Shown in pieces: positions 40,869 to 52,813 of a DNA stretch of 64,000 bases. Each line of letters opens with the position of its first letter. Position 1 is the first letter of the stretch. The DNA is from Hyaloperonospora brassicae (taxonomy: Eukaryota; Oomycota; Peronosporomycetes; Peronosporales; Peronosporaceae), in contig CANTFL010000810.1 in the NCBI GenBank assembly GCA_947650285.1, positions 124,001-188,000 on the forward strand, given 5' to 3'. Below the pieces are notes generated by a model. The model did not search any database. It had not been told where the DNA came from and worked only from the letters and a program-made list of their open reading frames with translations. The position numbers and the translations under genes are program-made.

Positions 40869-41823
40869 TTACTGCTTGCCCGGTTTCGCGAAGGCGGGAC
40901 ACACCATTTTGCACGACAGCCGATCGAACAGATCGACGAAATGCTCGCTCACGTGCGTGACGGTGCAAGGCTGGCGTGCTTTACGCATGTTACTTGTGGA
41001 CCTGAACGACGAAGCGGAAGCGACGGGAAACATTCCGCCCATCGTCTTTCGCTCCCTTCTCGGTGCCGTTGAGATGGGCGTATGATACGATACATCGAAG
41101 ACATTGGTGCTGTACACGTCGATAGAGTCCAAGCAACACGCCACGTACAGACGGCGCTTCCGATGAAAGGGTGTCTCATCATGCCTCCTCGCATCATTCG
41201 GCGTGTGTGGCGCCAATCCACCCACTGACTCCCGTCTGTATGACACGAGATTCCACCGTTCTCGACAGCCTACAGCGTGTCGTACTTGGGCATGTATAGA
41301 ATGACGAATCGCACGAAGGGTTCTTGTTGTGGTGAGATGCTGGAAGGCGATCACGAGTCGTACGCCGCGGAAGAAGTGGATCTGGTCGTGCTCGCAAGTA
41401 ACGACCAATGACATGTCCTTTGACACAATGCATAGTGTCCTTGTGCACAAAGGCGTATGAACTCGACGAACATGGCTCTGACACGGCGCACGAAACGAGT
41501 ATGTATTGGAACTTATCCTCACGATCCGAAGTAGAACTCGGCAGTGCTGCCGTTGCCGTTGAAGTGACACCAGATCCATTCACCGCAAAAAGACTAAGCG
41601 CCGCTGCCGTAATTGACTCGGCCGGTTGTCGAGGCAGTTGCGGTGACAACACGTACTCCTGTTCACAGATGGTGCCAACTGACGTAGAACGGTATGCAGA
41701 CCGAATCACCAGCAGCTCTCTAAATGAATGCGGTGGCGATGGAGTAGTTGACACTGACTGGAGCGCGATAGCGTACCTCAAGTCTTCGGTATACACGCGG
41801 ATGCGTATACCCAGCAGCGCCAC
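40869..41823 (-). CDS. Possible 5' exons of the unrecognised minus-strand gene
   Basis: A minus-strand frame opens with ATG at 41,823 (MALLGIRIRVYTEDLRYAIA) and stays protein-like for about 100 codons. A second frame, protein-like from about 41,420 to 40,869, ends where CCGGGCAAGCA is followed by GTAAGG, a good donor site. The two are in different frames and need an intron near 41,450-41,520 that I could not place. The product is not recognised. Together with 37,681-38,353 this may be one gene of about 4 kb, or decayed sequence. Confidence 0.3.
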
Positions 41824-41996
41824 GACAATTTAGATACCTCGCCACACAATAAAAAAGCGCCAGTTACGGCGCGCGGCTTCTCCCGCTGCTCATCGTAGCT
41901 GGTTCCCCTAGCCCGTCTTCCATGTATCCAGTTCGGCTGGCGTTCTTTTTCAACCCTCGCGCGCGGTTAGACATACCGTCGTCGTGCAAAATACAG

Positions 41997-42018
41997 CTGT
42001 TGTTGTTGTTGTTGTTGT
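41997..42018. repeat. (GTT)n microsatellite upstream of the receptor kinase
   Basis: About seven GTT units lie 65-85 bases before the kinase start codon, probably in its 5' untranslated region. Similar GTT runs occur in the introns of this gene and of the next one. Confidence 0.85.
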
Positions 42019-42081
42019 GGTGCTCTATCCGAGCGCGTTATTCTCCAATCTCCGCCTCGAGCGTCCGTCCATCGCCCCGTC

Positions 42082-44333
42082 ATGTGGCGCTTCTTGGCGC
42101 TATGGCTATCGCTCCACCTCGGCGCCCCAAGAGCTGATGTGTGCACGGAGCTCACGCAAAACGTACTCACGTCGGTGGGCTGTCCGTCGCGCTGTGCCAG
42201 TACGCCGTGTGTCCTGTACTCGCCGTCGCAGAAAGAATGCATCGAGTTGGGCGCCAGTGGGCCGTGCTACAACCAGAGCGACTACGAGGCGCCCGGGTCG
42301 TCGTCCGAGTGTGAACTGACCTATCAGTGCCTGGATACGTTGTTATGGGACGGCAATCAGTGGTTCTTGACCCTGGAAGCGAACGCCGATACGGCCGAAA
42401 AGACCATGGCGCACGTGACGCAGGTGTCCAACTTGAGTTACAGCAGCTCGACTCTATCCGTGTACGTACTCTATTCGGGTCGTTGATAGGGGCAGTGTGC
42501 TGCTGGGTTTGCTCTATATTTGTTCGAAGAGGAAAAAAGTGGGCCGAAGATGTGAAAGGGACGCTGCGTGTGTGTGTGTGTGTGTATCCTGTACTTACAA
42601 TCTATGGGTGTCATGTTGTTGTTGTTGTTGTTGTTGTTGTTAGTCAATTGCAAGGCGTGCCGAGCGAGTCGATTGATAAAAGCGTGATCAAGGACATTTC
42701 GCTGGACCAGTCGTTCTTTGATACGCCCAGTAGTGTCGTGAGTATGTTCCTGATCAGTGTCAACCTGCGGAACATCCTCTCGTCTGTGAAGCTTGCGACA
42801 ACGTACTCGACGCTGTTTCTGACCAACACGAATTTGAACAAAGTTCCAGAGCAGCTTGGCACGTTCTCGGCCATAACGAAACTCGACCTGTCGCTGAACT
42901 ACATTTCGGAGTTGCCGGACAATACCAGTAACGTCTGGGCAGGTCTTGGCACTGTCACGGACCTCAACTTGGCTGAGAATACGCTCGCGGAGTTCCCCGT
43001 CGTGCTGAATAATCTGCAGACACTGAACCTGTCGGGAAATGTGTACACGAGCATCCCAGACAATGTGTACACGATGGCAGAATCTGGCGCACTCAAATCC
43101 TTGTACATGGTCGGCTGCAACTTGTCAAACGTGCAAGTGACGGACACGCAGCTCGCGCTGCTGCAGAATTTGGCAGCTTTTGATGCCGACGTGACGATCA
43201 CAGACTGTGGCTCAGGCTACTCGGCCACGAAGCTAAGCAACGCTGAAGCACAGGTGTGCGCAGCTTCGACGTCGTCGTCGAGCGGCAGTGGACGCACAGT
43301 CGCCATTGTGCTTGGCGTGGGTTGTGGCGCTCTGGTGCTGGCCGTCATTGTGTTTGTGTGGTACCGCAAGAAACACGGCCGAACGTTTGCCACCAAGGGT
43401 GGATCGACAGTCTTTGGCACGGACATGGGCTCGAGCCTTACGGGTGGCGACACGACGTTTGGCTCGTCGATCTGGGACGATCCGGATCTTCTTGCGGTGC
43501 GCGTTGAGCACCGTGATGTAGAGGCGATCAAGCTGCTCTCTCGCGGTGGCTTTGGTGAAGTCTGGCTAGGCTTGTACATGAACGAGAACGTCGCCATCAA
43601 GCGGCTGTTGAGCGACAAGAAAACCATGCAAGACGCGCTGGCATTTGCGACGGAGATCAAGGTAATGGCACGTCTGGAGCACCCCAAGATCGTCCATTTC
43701 ATTGGTGTCTCGTGGACCAATGCACTGACGATCCAGGCAGTGACGGAGTTCATGGACTGCGGTGATCTCAAGTCACTGCTGGACTCGAGTCGTGCCGGCT
43801 CGTTGACGTGGGCCAATCTGAAGTGCCAGATCGCCATTGACATTGCAGACGCGTTGGTGTACTTGCACACACTGAATCCGAAACTCATCCACCGTGACTT
43901 GAAGTCTCGAAACGTGCTCATTGATGCGCAGAGCGGTGCTAAGCTGAGTGATTTCGGCATCTCGCGCAACCGTAGCTTTGACGAGACCATGACGGCTGGC
44001 GTGGGTACGGCACGCTGGATTGCCCCGGAGGTCATTCTAGGCGGACACTACACGGAGTTCGCCGATATTTACTCTTTCGGGGTGGTGCTGTCGGAACTGG
44101 ACACGTGCAAGGCCCCATTTTACGACGCTACCAATACGAATGGCGGTAAAATGCAGGACGTGACGATTCTGCAGCTCGTGTCAGCAGGCAAGCTGCAGCC
44201 AAGCTTTAACGAGTCATGCCCGTCTTCCGTCGTGAAGCTCGCACGCGCATGTCTGTCATTTGACCCGGCCCAACGTCCAAGTGCCATTCACATTTCCTAT
44301 GAGCTGCGGAAAATCATGAAGGACGAGCTATAG
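42082..44333 (+). CDS. LRR receptor-like kinase (TKL type), one intron
   Basis: Exons 42,082-42,461 and 42,644-44,333 give 689 residues. The intron (182 nt) has donor GTACGT and an AG directly after a GTT run; this donor keeps the frame, while the unspliced frame stops at 42,484. Layout: signal peptide (MWRFLALWLSLHLGAPRA), a Cys-rich ectodomain, leucine-rich repeats (ITKLDLSLNYISELPDN, VTDLNLAENTLAEFP, LQTLNLSGN), a transmembrane helix at about 347-369 (VAIVLGVGCGALVLAVIVFV), then a kinase domain with RGGFGEVWLG, VAIKRLL, HRDLKSRNVLI, DFGISR and APE, so it should be active. The type is a plasma-membrane receptor; the ligand is unknown. Confidence 0.88.
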
Positions 44334-46065
44334 GCCACATGGGAACAGAGGGCTGACAGTGTGGGTGGCACTTTGGTAGGAGACCTCATTGTACAATTGC
44401 AGTCTCAGACAATTCTCTTCATTCCTGGCGCACATATAATGGTACAACACAGTGCCGGCATGCTTTCGACGAAACGCGTTGCAATCATTTGACCTCGACA
44501 CAAGTGCTGCTGCAACTCGACGCTCATATCGTTCGTCGCCCGACTCTGGACGATCGACGTGACTACTGCAACGTCAAGCCGTATGCCGAAACTAGTTACT
44601 ATCATCTTCAAGCGCTATCGTCACATTGCTCGACTCGCTTGACTGTCGTTGTCTTGTAGCAGCGAACCTAACCTAATTACTGCTTTTTTGACAACCATTA
44701 CTGTCCTCCCTCTTCTGTGTAACACTCTGCCGCCGCGGCACGTATTGAGGACAACAGCAAGTAGCAGCACAAGTGCAATACATGGGGAGTCGTGTCACGC
44801 GACAGCCGGTTGCCTGGTGTGTAACAAGGAACTGCCCTGCGATATTTTCTACACGGCCGTACCAATGAGCGGCGGGCGCCACAGAAACGACAGAGCGACC
44901 CAAAACAGCGCAGTGTGCTTCCACGATCTGTCTTGGCACAACAACGAGTCGCACGGTTCAGCTCGGTCTCTTCTATCGCTGTGCTTACGCCTCTTGTCAC
45001 ACGGCCACCAGCCGCTCGCCGTCCGTTCCGAAATTTTCGTAGGGGTTGTAGACGACCAGTTCAGCGCAATCGACCTCGCCATGCCGAAAGTCGGGAGACA
45101 CATCGACGCTGCACTCTTTTCGGCGGCTACGACAGGACCGTAAACATGAGGGAAACGGCGAGTCCACAAAGGAAGTTCCGGGGCGTCACGAGGCCTCGAA
45201 TCTCACGGGTCTGTGCCATGCGCAAAGATAGTGGCGACGACCTCACGGAAGCGCAGCGCATCGAGCCTTAGAAACAGTGCTGCTCGAGTCGAGCGACAAT
45301 GTTGGATTGATGCGGAACGCGAGCCGGACAATCAATCGGCTATCGCAGGACGCAGTCGGTCCATCGATGTGTGATTGAGATTTGCGTCCACGGTCACGAT
45401 GAGCGGAGACATTGCTTGCCGTCGGTAGCGACTGAATTGTGGCAGTGCTTGCAGTCTGCAGGCATCGATCTACGCGTGTTGAAGGGCTCGATTACGAGAT
45501 CTTGACTGATGTGTATCTCCATGATCGACGTGTCCGAGGCGGACGATGGATTATTTTTTGTGCGTACGTAGCGCGACAGGAGATGGCCGATGAAGCATCG
45601 ATGAGATCACCCGGGCTGGAGCTTGATAGCGAGTCCAAGCGTTGCTCGCTGATGCCATGCGAACCAACAGAGAGGTGCGAGACACCGTTCAGCCAGTCTC
45701 AACAGAACAAGCACTATCAACGCCGCGCAAACATGCGTCTCTCCTTGTTACTTGCGTAGCAGCAGTTGGTGTCCTCCGTGACTTCCACCAGTCGATGCGT
45801 GAGACCGTCATCTTTCTCGACTGTCCACTCTGTCGATGGCACGTACGTACGTCCGTCCGTTCGCCCATCCCCGCGATGCCTCTACACGTATCTATCCATT
45901 CATGGTGCAAACATCTCACATCACCCATGCACCGTGCTCCTTTCGCCACAATCGCGTCGTACCGGTCGTACCAATCGGTGGGCTCCACTGGGCCCCTCCT
46001 CTCCTGCACAACCCCTCCTGTCTGCCTACTTTTGCCTAAATAAATGGCCCTCGTAGCTCCTCTCC
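44334..46065. other. Intergenic region between receptor kinase and protease
   Basis: Several open frames overlap on both strands (for example 44,649-45,143 plus and 45,689-46,111 minus), but none shows a domain or a credible exon chain. A decayed gene is possible. Promoter elements of the protease should lie near 46,000. Nothing else seen. Confidence 0.4.
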
Positions 46066-47675
46066 ATGCGGACGGTATGGCAACTGACCGGCGTCCTACT
46101 ACTGGCCTCAAGTGTGCTCCAATCTGCTGTCGCAGCAGTGCTCCGAGTATCCCTTGCCAGACGTGAACTCGCTATCGGTATTGTGACCACGACAACAAAC
46201 TCCATCGATGTCAACGGTGTGGCTTCTCCATCGACTCGCACTCGTGCAGCTGTCGATGAAACCACAAAGTCGGGAAACCATGAAGCACTGCCACGTGGAA
46301 ACCGTGTCACGCTCCAGAACTTTGGCAACGTGCAGTATGTCGGCTCCGTGGGAATCGGGAACCCCCCGCAGTACGTGGACATGGCCTTCGACACTGGCTC
46401 TAGTGACACGTGGGTCCCCGGGGTGCACTGTGCAAGTTGTAGTCCGCATCATCGATTCGATGCGCTGCAGTCCACGACGTTCTTCGATACGAGAGCGAAG
46501 TTTTACGATGAGGTCAGTGTACGTTCGTACCGCTCGTTCGTGTCGTGCTTCGTGCATACTCTTCGGACCTTATTGTTGGTTTTGTCGTTGTTGTTGTTGT
46601 TGTTGTTGTCGTTGTTGTGTGTGCATTCGACTGCTCTCAGTACGGCAGCGGCTCAGTGTCGGGCACGGTGGGCATCGACTCAATCACTGTCTCCGGCTAT
46701 GCCGTAACGAACGTCCGCTTTGGCGTAGCTCGCGCAGAGAGTACCAGACTCCAGACATTTCTAGCCGACGGGATCTTTGGCTTAGGGTTCGAAAACCTCG
46801 CCCACATCACGCGGCCAACTGCGTTTGCAAAGCTTGCAGGACAACATGCAGACTTGGCAAACATGTTTGCGTTCCACCTCACGCCCGAAGCTTCTCGCAC
46901 TGGCAGTGAACTACACCTCGGGGGCTACGACTTGTCCGTCGTCGGTCCAAACGCGTCTTTTCACTACACGCCCGTGGTCCAACTGCCCCCGTTCGACGCG
47001 TTCCTGTACTGGAGCATCCAGATGAACGACTTCTCGGTGCTTGCCACGGACGACGAGGCGCACACTGACAGCAGCAACGACAGCCATCTCGAGAGTGTCG
47101 TCCTTGCCACACTGTGTCGACCCTTTTGCTACGCGATCGTCGACACGGGCACGTCCTTCATCAGCGTCCCAGCCCGTCACTTCGACGACGTGGTCCGCGC
47201 GATCACCCGCGACTGTGACTGCGACGGCGTCCACTGCAGCGCAGTCGCAGTCAACGACTTTCCCGTGCTGCGCTTTGGCATAGCGCCCGACCACGTCCTC
47301 TTGCTGCAGCCTCAGGACTACATCTCGTGTGCAGACTACGGCCAGTGCACGCTCCAGCTGCAGGCGTCCAGTGACCACTGCTGGGTCCTCGGCGACGTCT
47401 TCCTCAAGACGTACTACACGCTGTTCGATGCTGAGCACATGCGCATCGGCTTTGCGTGCAACAGCAGCGTCTGTCGCGGCAGCGGCACGGGCGACGTGTT
47501 CGGCGCGGCCACGACCAGCGACCGCGCGCTCCGTGCCTGGGAAACGGCGCTCCTCCTATGCGCGTGCGTTGCAGGGGCGAGCGCGCTCGTGCACGTCTGG
47601 CAGCTCCACAGTCATTCAGTGGATGATACTGAGGACCGGGAGGCAGCACGAGCGTCGTGTTTGCAGCACGACTGA
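46066..47675 (+). CDS. Membrane-anchored aspartic protease, one intron
   Basis: Exon 1 runs 46,066 to 46,512 or 46,518 (donor GTCAGT or GTACGT; both keep frame). Exon 2 is 46,641-47,675 after CTCTCAG. The product is about 493-495 residues: signal peptide (MRTVWQLTGVLLLASSVLQS), pro-region, first catalytic motif FDTGSSDTWVPG (about residue 109), the flap-side YGSGSVSG right after the intron, second catalytic motif IVDTGTSFISVP (about 317), and a C-terminal transmembrane segment (about 452-472, WETALLLCACVAGASALV). It is a pepsin-fold (A1) endopeptidase of the secretory pathway or cell surface. Both Asp residues are present, so it should be active. The intron carries a long GTT run. Confidence 0.88.
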
Positions 47676-48452
47676 GGCTCTGGCGACCGGTCTTTGACGG
47701 GGTGTGTGGGCAAGCGGAGCTGCGCCGAGACGCGGAGCTGATGTGCGGGAACTTGGAGCGGCGGCTGTGGTCGCGGACTGACGACAAGACGGAGCGCCGT
47801 CGGCCGTAGGGGGCCACGAGCTTCAGTGCGGACATGTCGGGCTTTAGCTGTCGAGAGGAGTAGCGCGTTGCGTGTACGACCAATTAAGTACGACGACGTG
47901 GTCTTTGTCGTACAACAAGTAAAGCGTCGACACGGCCAAAAGTAACGCCACGCTCACACCACGTGAGAGAGAGAGAGAGAGCAGAAGAAGGAGGAGAAGA
48001 AGAAGAGGCAGTTAATTAGTTTGGTTTTTTGCGAGTGAGAAAACCCACTGGGTCAAAAACGAGACACGGGCGGGAGGCGAGCATAGACAAGACCGCGCTC
48101 GAATGTCTAACACCCGCGCTCCCCTTCCCCTCTGCGCTCACTCTCGTCTACGAGCGCATCGTGGTTAAATCGATTTGCGCCACTGAGCGCGCCGCACTTG
48201 GTCTCTCCCATCATCGTTTCAACCAATCACCTCGCGTACTTTGCCACCCCTCGCCACTGGGCCAGTTCTTCCCTGGCCAAAACGCTCGCTCACTCACTCT
48301 TCTCGCTCGCTCTCTCTCTCTCTCACTCACTCTTTTTGTTGCGACTTTCGTACGACCTTCAGCAAGTCCGCGCGCGCTCGCTCTCGTGCGCGGCCTCTCC
48401 CCCCCTCTGCCTGGCCCCGTCGCCCCGCCCCGCCCCGCCCGCCGCAGGCCCC
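47676..48452. other. Intergenic region and 5' leader of the HECT gene
   Basis: Contains a (GA)n run near 47,966-47,983, a CCAAT-like AACCAATCAC near 48,223 and C/T-rich stretches before the start codon. The open frame extends back to 48,198 without support. Confidence 0.5.
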
Positions 48453-50555
48453 ATGCGTCCGCCCTCCACGCTATGGCTCCCGCTCGCGCTGTCGGCCGCC
48501 CACGCGCCCGTGGTCGCGGCCTCTGGCAACTCGCTGCCCACGTGGCTCGCCTATGTCACTGGCGGCTTATTGGTCATAATTATCGTCTATTATTGCTGTC
48601 GCCGCGCGCGATTCGACGAAAACCTGCAACAGCCGCTCCTCGGCGGCCAGTACACGGAAGACGGACAGCCAATGACGCGCCAAGACGTGCAAGAGACGCA
48701 GGACGAAGTGACGACGCAGTGGCAGTGCGAAGTGTGTGACTTCCAGAACAAGAGCTCGACCAAAGCCTGTGTGCTCTGCGGCACCGAGCGCGGCTTTAGC
48801 CTCGGGCTGCACTCGCCCCGGGCCGCCCCCACGGCCTCGACGGCCTCGACGGCCATTGGCTCGTTGACCGTCGGGACCGACGTCTCGCGCGAGAAGAGTT
48901 TCAACCGCACGCGGTCGTTTGCCATTCGACGGCTCAATATGCTGAACGCGCGTCAACGCGGCGCTCGGAATCGACAGGACTGGGTCCGGAAAGTCGGGAC
49001 CGATGGGAAACGCTATTGGGCCAAGCGCGAGCTGCCGTTTCCATTGGGCAACGCGAAGCCCGTGGCGGAGAACAAGAGCCAGTTGAGTGCGTCCGACGAG
49101 CCCGTCCAGGTCTCGAGTCTACGGATCGATGTCGCGTCGCTGGACGCTGGGCTGCAGTCGCCGAAGAGCGGTGCAGGTGCTGCAGGGTCGACGACGGCTC
49201 CTGTGACTGGAACGACGGACTCGGGGAAGGAGTTGGTGCATCAGCCGTCACTGGCGTTTGTGTCGCAGTTGGCGCAAACGCCGCGCCATCCGGAAGGTCG
49301 CATGACGTTTAAGGAATACCGGGAAGTGGATGCCCGCGTGGCGTCGCGTGGCTATGAGATATCGGAACAGGACTTGGAGATCCTGGAACAGGTGGCTGCG
49401 CTGCCGTTTAAGGACAAGTACGCGTGGTTCTTGGAACAGACGTCGGCGTTGATTAAGCCGTGGGAAGACGGGCATTTGAAAATGCGCGTACACCGTGAGA
49501 ATATTCTCGTCGAGTCGATGGAGCAGCTGCTGGGTGTACAGATGGAACACATCCACATGCCGCTTCGCATTGAGTTTATTGGTGAGATCGCGATTGATGC
49601 AGGAGGCTTGGAGCGTGAGTGGTTTTCGCTCGTGACGGAGCGTCTGTTTGACGAAACGATTGGTCTGTTCATGTGTGCGCACGTGGACTCACTGGCGTAC
49701 GTCATTAACCCGAACTCTGTCGAAGCCTCGGCAGATCACTTGTTGTACTTCCGTGGCGCAGGCCGGCTTTTGGGTCGTGCGTTGCTGGAAGGTCAGTTGA
49801 TGAAGGCTCACTTGGCGCTTCCTGTGTTAAAGCACTTGCTGGGGGTTCCCATTTCGTTCAGTGATTTGGAGTTCTTTGACCAGGAAGTGTACAATTCGCT
49901 CAAGTGGATGAAAGAGAACGATGGAGTGGATGCGCTCGGACTGGACTTCACAGTCACCAACCGCAAGCTGAACGGCGAGGTGGAAACGATTGATCTGAAG
50001 GAAGGCGGCAAAGACATCGAGCTGTCTGATGAGAATAAGCAGGAGTACATCTACCTGCGCCTGCGGTACATCATGCTGGATTCGTATGCGGAACAGCTGC
50101 AACACCTTATGGCTGGTGTATTTGAGGTCATCCCCCAAGAGTTGATCCTCGTGTTTGATTACCAGGAGCTGGAACTGGTGCTATGTGGTGTGCCATCCAT
50201 TGATGTGGAAGACTGGAAGGCGCACACGCAGGTGTCCGATGAGCTTCCCGAAGAGCTGTTATCGTGGTTCTGGGAGACTGTCGAGGCCTTTTCGGACGAG
50301 GAGCGCGCGCGCCTGTTGCAATTCACGACGGGCTCGTCACGTGTGCCTGTGCAGGGGTTCAAGGCGCTAACAAGTTATGACGGGCGTATATGCCACTTTA
50401 CGCTGAAAGCCGTTGCTTTCCCGGAACACGCGTATCCACGGGCGCACACGTGCTTCAACCGCATCGACCTGCCGCTGTACAAGTCAAAGCGGGAGCTGGA
50501 AGACGTGCTGTCACTGGTGATAAATATGGAAGTTACGGGATTTACAGACGAGTAA
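48453..50555 (+). CDS. RanBP2-type zinc finger / HECT ubiquitin ligase, membrane-anchored
   Basis: 700 residues from ATG 48,453, chosen because it opens with a hydrophobic leader; the frame is open further upstream but is low complexity there. A second hydrophobic stretch (LAYVTGGLLVIIIVYYCC, about residues 33-50) is followed by basic residues, so a type I or signal-anchor membrane protein facing the cytosol is likely. A RanBP2-type zinc finger lies at about 90-113 (WQCEVCDFQNKSSTKACVLCG), a degenerate WW-like segment at about 177-195, and a HECT domain at about 370-700 with FIGEIAIDAGGLEREWF and catalytic Cys near 667 in HTCFNRIDLP. HECT ligases pass ubiquitin from their own cysteine to the substrate. 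The substrate is unknown. No intron. Confidence 0.88.
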   Translation: MRPPSTLWLPLALSAAHAPVVAASGNSLPTWLAYVTGGLLVIIIVYYCCRRARFDENLQQPLLGGQYTEDGQPMTRQDVQETQDEVTTQWQCEVCDFQNKSSTKACVLCGTERGFSLGLHSPRAAPTASTASTAIGSLTVGTDVSREKSFNRTRSFAIRRLNMLNARQRGARNRQDWVRKVGTDGKRYWAKRELPFPLGNAKPVAENKSQLSASDEPVQVSSLRIDVASLDAGLQSPKSGAGAAGSTTAPVTGTTDSGKELVHQPSLAFVSQLAQTPRHPEGRMTFKEYREVDARVASRGYEISEQDLEILEQVAALPFKDKYAWFLEQTSALIKPWEDGHLKMRVHRENILVESMEQLLGVQMEHIHMPLRIEFIGEIAIDAGGLEREWFSLVTERLFDETIGLFMCAHVDSLAYVINPNSVEASADHLLYFRGAGRLLGRALLEGQLMKAHLALPVLKHLLGVPISFSDLEFFDQEVYNSLKWMKENDGVDALGLDFTVTNRKLNGEVETIDLKEGGKDIELSDENKQEYIYLRLRYIMLDSYAEQLQHLMAGVFEVIPQELILVFDYQELELVLCGVPSIDVEDWKAHTQVSDELPEELLSWFWETVEAFSDEERARLLQFTTGSSRVPVQGFKALTSYDGRICHFTLKAVAFPEHAYPRAHTCFNRIDLPLYKSKRELEDVLSLVINMEVTGFTDE

Positions 50556-51138
50556 ACTGCGATGTGTACAGCAAAAGGTTTTGAACCGCGGAACTGTACG
50601 TCCTCTGCGTCGCACGGTGTTGCGCACGTCGTCCGTTGGCATCTTGAGCGGGAAGCAGACCGGCTTGAACAAGGTACTGTGGAGATGCTCTTGGCAGCAT
50701 GGAAAGGGGGTGGGGTGCGACGCTGGTGCTGGTGCTACGCGGCTGGATGAGAGTGAAGCAGGACGCGGCGTGACCTTCGCGGAGAAGGGGTAGCATGAAA
50801 ACAAGGGCAGGAAACAATCATAATGAATGCTATACATTGGTACTCGGAGTAGATCGCGTTCTTGCTGTGGTCGCTCACCCCACTAGACGGTATGTATAAC
50901 GTGTAGACGTGATGTGCAGCACTCGGTGCATGTGCTTTCGCTCACTCTCGGCACCGCAATTAGTCAGTCAGTCAGTCAGTCCTACGACAAGCAGGCGATG
51001 TGGCCTCTCGTCCCGCCCTGTCCGCGCTTCCTACGTTCGTTCGTGTAGCTGTTTGCACAGGAAGTAGGAGCCACACAAAGTCGACGCGCACTCACTTGGT
51101 CCAGTTTTCAAGTGTCAACAACGAGAAAGACGTTGTTA
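50556..51138. other. Convergent intergenic region
   Basis: Lies between the 3' ends of the HECT gene (+) and the ILRUN-like gene (-). A GTCA tetranucleotide run is at about 50,963-50,980. No gene seen. Confidence 0.6.
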
Positions 51139-52087
51139 CTACAGGTCCATGTCCTCCACCACAGCTGAAGAAGGCTGTCGGTCATCTGCAGTGAAGTGGA
51201 ACTTGGACGGATCGCCGCTGCCTGCCGATGCTGCTGCTACCGCCGTCTGTTGATGCTGTAGTGCAAACGCCGCAGCTGCCTCATGTGTGCCAACGTTGAC
51301 AACAACCCATACCGGATCGCCGAAGAACCCCCGCGAGCAGTGCAGCCTCCAGCTGCCAGCGTACGACCCTGGCTCTGATGGCATGCACAGTGACGCGTGG
51401 ATCTCGACCCGCTGGCCGACGACCGCTGGCACGACGTTGGTTTGCTCTGGCCCGCGGAAACTCGTGCCTTGTGCGAACAGCAGTCGCGTATCCGTCGGCC
51501 ACGCTTCCTGTCCCGTATTGAGAAAGCTCCAGTGCTGCATACAACAGCGAGACATCCACGAGACCACAGCAAATGCAAACAACACCACCGCACAGACAAG
51601 AAGAAGCACACGTCAGTAGCCGTCCAGCCATCAATCCGTCCTCGTTACCACACACACACACATACACACACATACACACCACCACGAGCAAACCCCGTGT
51701 CCTTACCAACTGCACTGCTGTCTCGGGGGCCAAGAGCGTGTGCTGCAGCGCCGACAAGTCACTTGTGCACTGCGCCTGGTACGGGACAGCACTTGGCACT
51801 TGTGCACGCGCTCCACTCCATTGGCCGTGACCGCCGTCCTCGCCCTCGTCTTCCATCGACAGATCTTCCACGCCGTCCGTCGTCTCTCCTCGGTCGTTGC
51901 TCCCGCCCGCAGCTTCGAGCGTCACGAGGTAGTTGTTCGCGGCCGTCTCGACGTTCCAGTTGCACGACTCGAGGAAGAACGTGGCGGTCTGCACGTCGAG
52001 CTGCAGCAGGTGCGCGAACTGGTCCACGAGCTCGTCGTGGTCGCTCGTCGTGATGCTCTGGAACATCTGCAGGAGGTCGTCGGCCAT
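51139..52087 (-). CDS. ILRUN-like protein (UBA-like plus NBR1 FW domain), one intron
   Basis: Exons 52,087-51,707 and 51,534-51,139 give 258 residues; the intron of 172 nt (GTAAGG...TGCAG) keeps phase 0. The N-terminus matches the UBA-like module of ILRUN/C6orf106 (ELVDQFAHLLQLDVQTATFF, then ESCNWNVETAANNYL). After an acidic linker comes the NBR1-like FW beta-domain with its spaced tryptophans (HWSFLNTGQEAWPTDTRLLF, GSYAGSWRLHC, GDPVWVVVNV). In animals ILRUN dampens CBP/p300-dependent transcription; the role in oomycetes is unknown. The family is usually about 300 residues, with a longer tail. The intron contains a TG-rich microsatellite. Confidence 0.85.
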
Positions 52088-52208
52088 GATGGCGACTTGG
52101 ATGTGGCGGTAGAAAGACCGCTCGCGTTAGCAATGGGTACAAAAGCGAGATATAGAAACGATAAAATTAGATACATAGAGCGATAGGTAGATAGCGAGAC
52201 AGATAGAA

Positions 52209-52239
<31 letters not shown>

Positions 52240-52813
52240 TAGATAGATAGATAGAGAGAGAGACGCGACAGATAGAGAGAGAAAGAGAGACGCGACTGGG
52301 ATGGGTCCACGGAGGTGAACCCGTGGGTTTGCTGGCGACCTAGTTGGTGGATGGGTACTGGAGTTTGGTTCAAAGGAGATGAAGCCATATTCTACTGATC
52401 TCCCCATCATACCCGAGGTCGTGTGTAAGAACGGAATACGGCATTGACAGCTGATTAAAATGACAATACTGCGGGGTACGCTCTCTGTCTGCCATCCCTT
52501 TGTAATCCCGAGATGATGCCCCATGGTCTTCTGCTTGGCAAGAAAACAGCGCGTGCACCAGGCGCGAGTCGCCACCAAAGCTCCATGTAATCGCAGTGGC
52601 AACAGCAAAGCAACGCACGTTTTGTGGTCGAAGAGCCAAGGCGCGTTGCTTCCTTGCCACACTGACCTCGCCGACACGACTCACTCAACCAGTCCATACC
52701 ATTGTCTTTGCTTCTGCAGACCACACCTCATGTGCATATCACAAGCACGTGCGTCACAAGTCGATCAGCAAGTCGAGACGTGGCGATCAAGAAAGCACGC
52801 AGGCTTGAGTCGC
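52088..52813. other. Promoter region of the ILRUN-like gene, GATA/GAGA repeats
   Basis: About 52,150-52,290 is a compound GATA and GAGA microsatellite, less than 150 bases before the ILRUN-like start. The rest up to the SF3A2 stop shows no gene. Confidence 0.6.

Noticed and set aside
42327..42643. N-terminal extension of the kinase exon-2 frame (including a run of Val)
   Set aside because: The Val run is the intronic GTT repeat; splicing from the signal-peptide exon with GTACGT explains the gene better.
43217..44035. 272-codon minus-strand frame opposite the kinase domain
   Set aside because: Exact antisense of a well-supported kinase; it starts and stops arbitrarily and has no domain. Shadow frame caused by codon bias.
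51573..52186. Several plus-strand frames over the ILRUN-like gene
   Set aside because: Antisense shadows of the minus-strand exons and of the TG/CA microsatellite in its intron.
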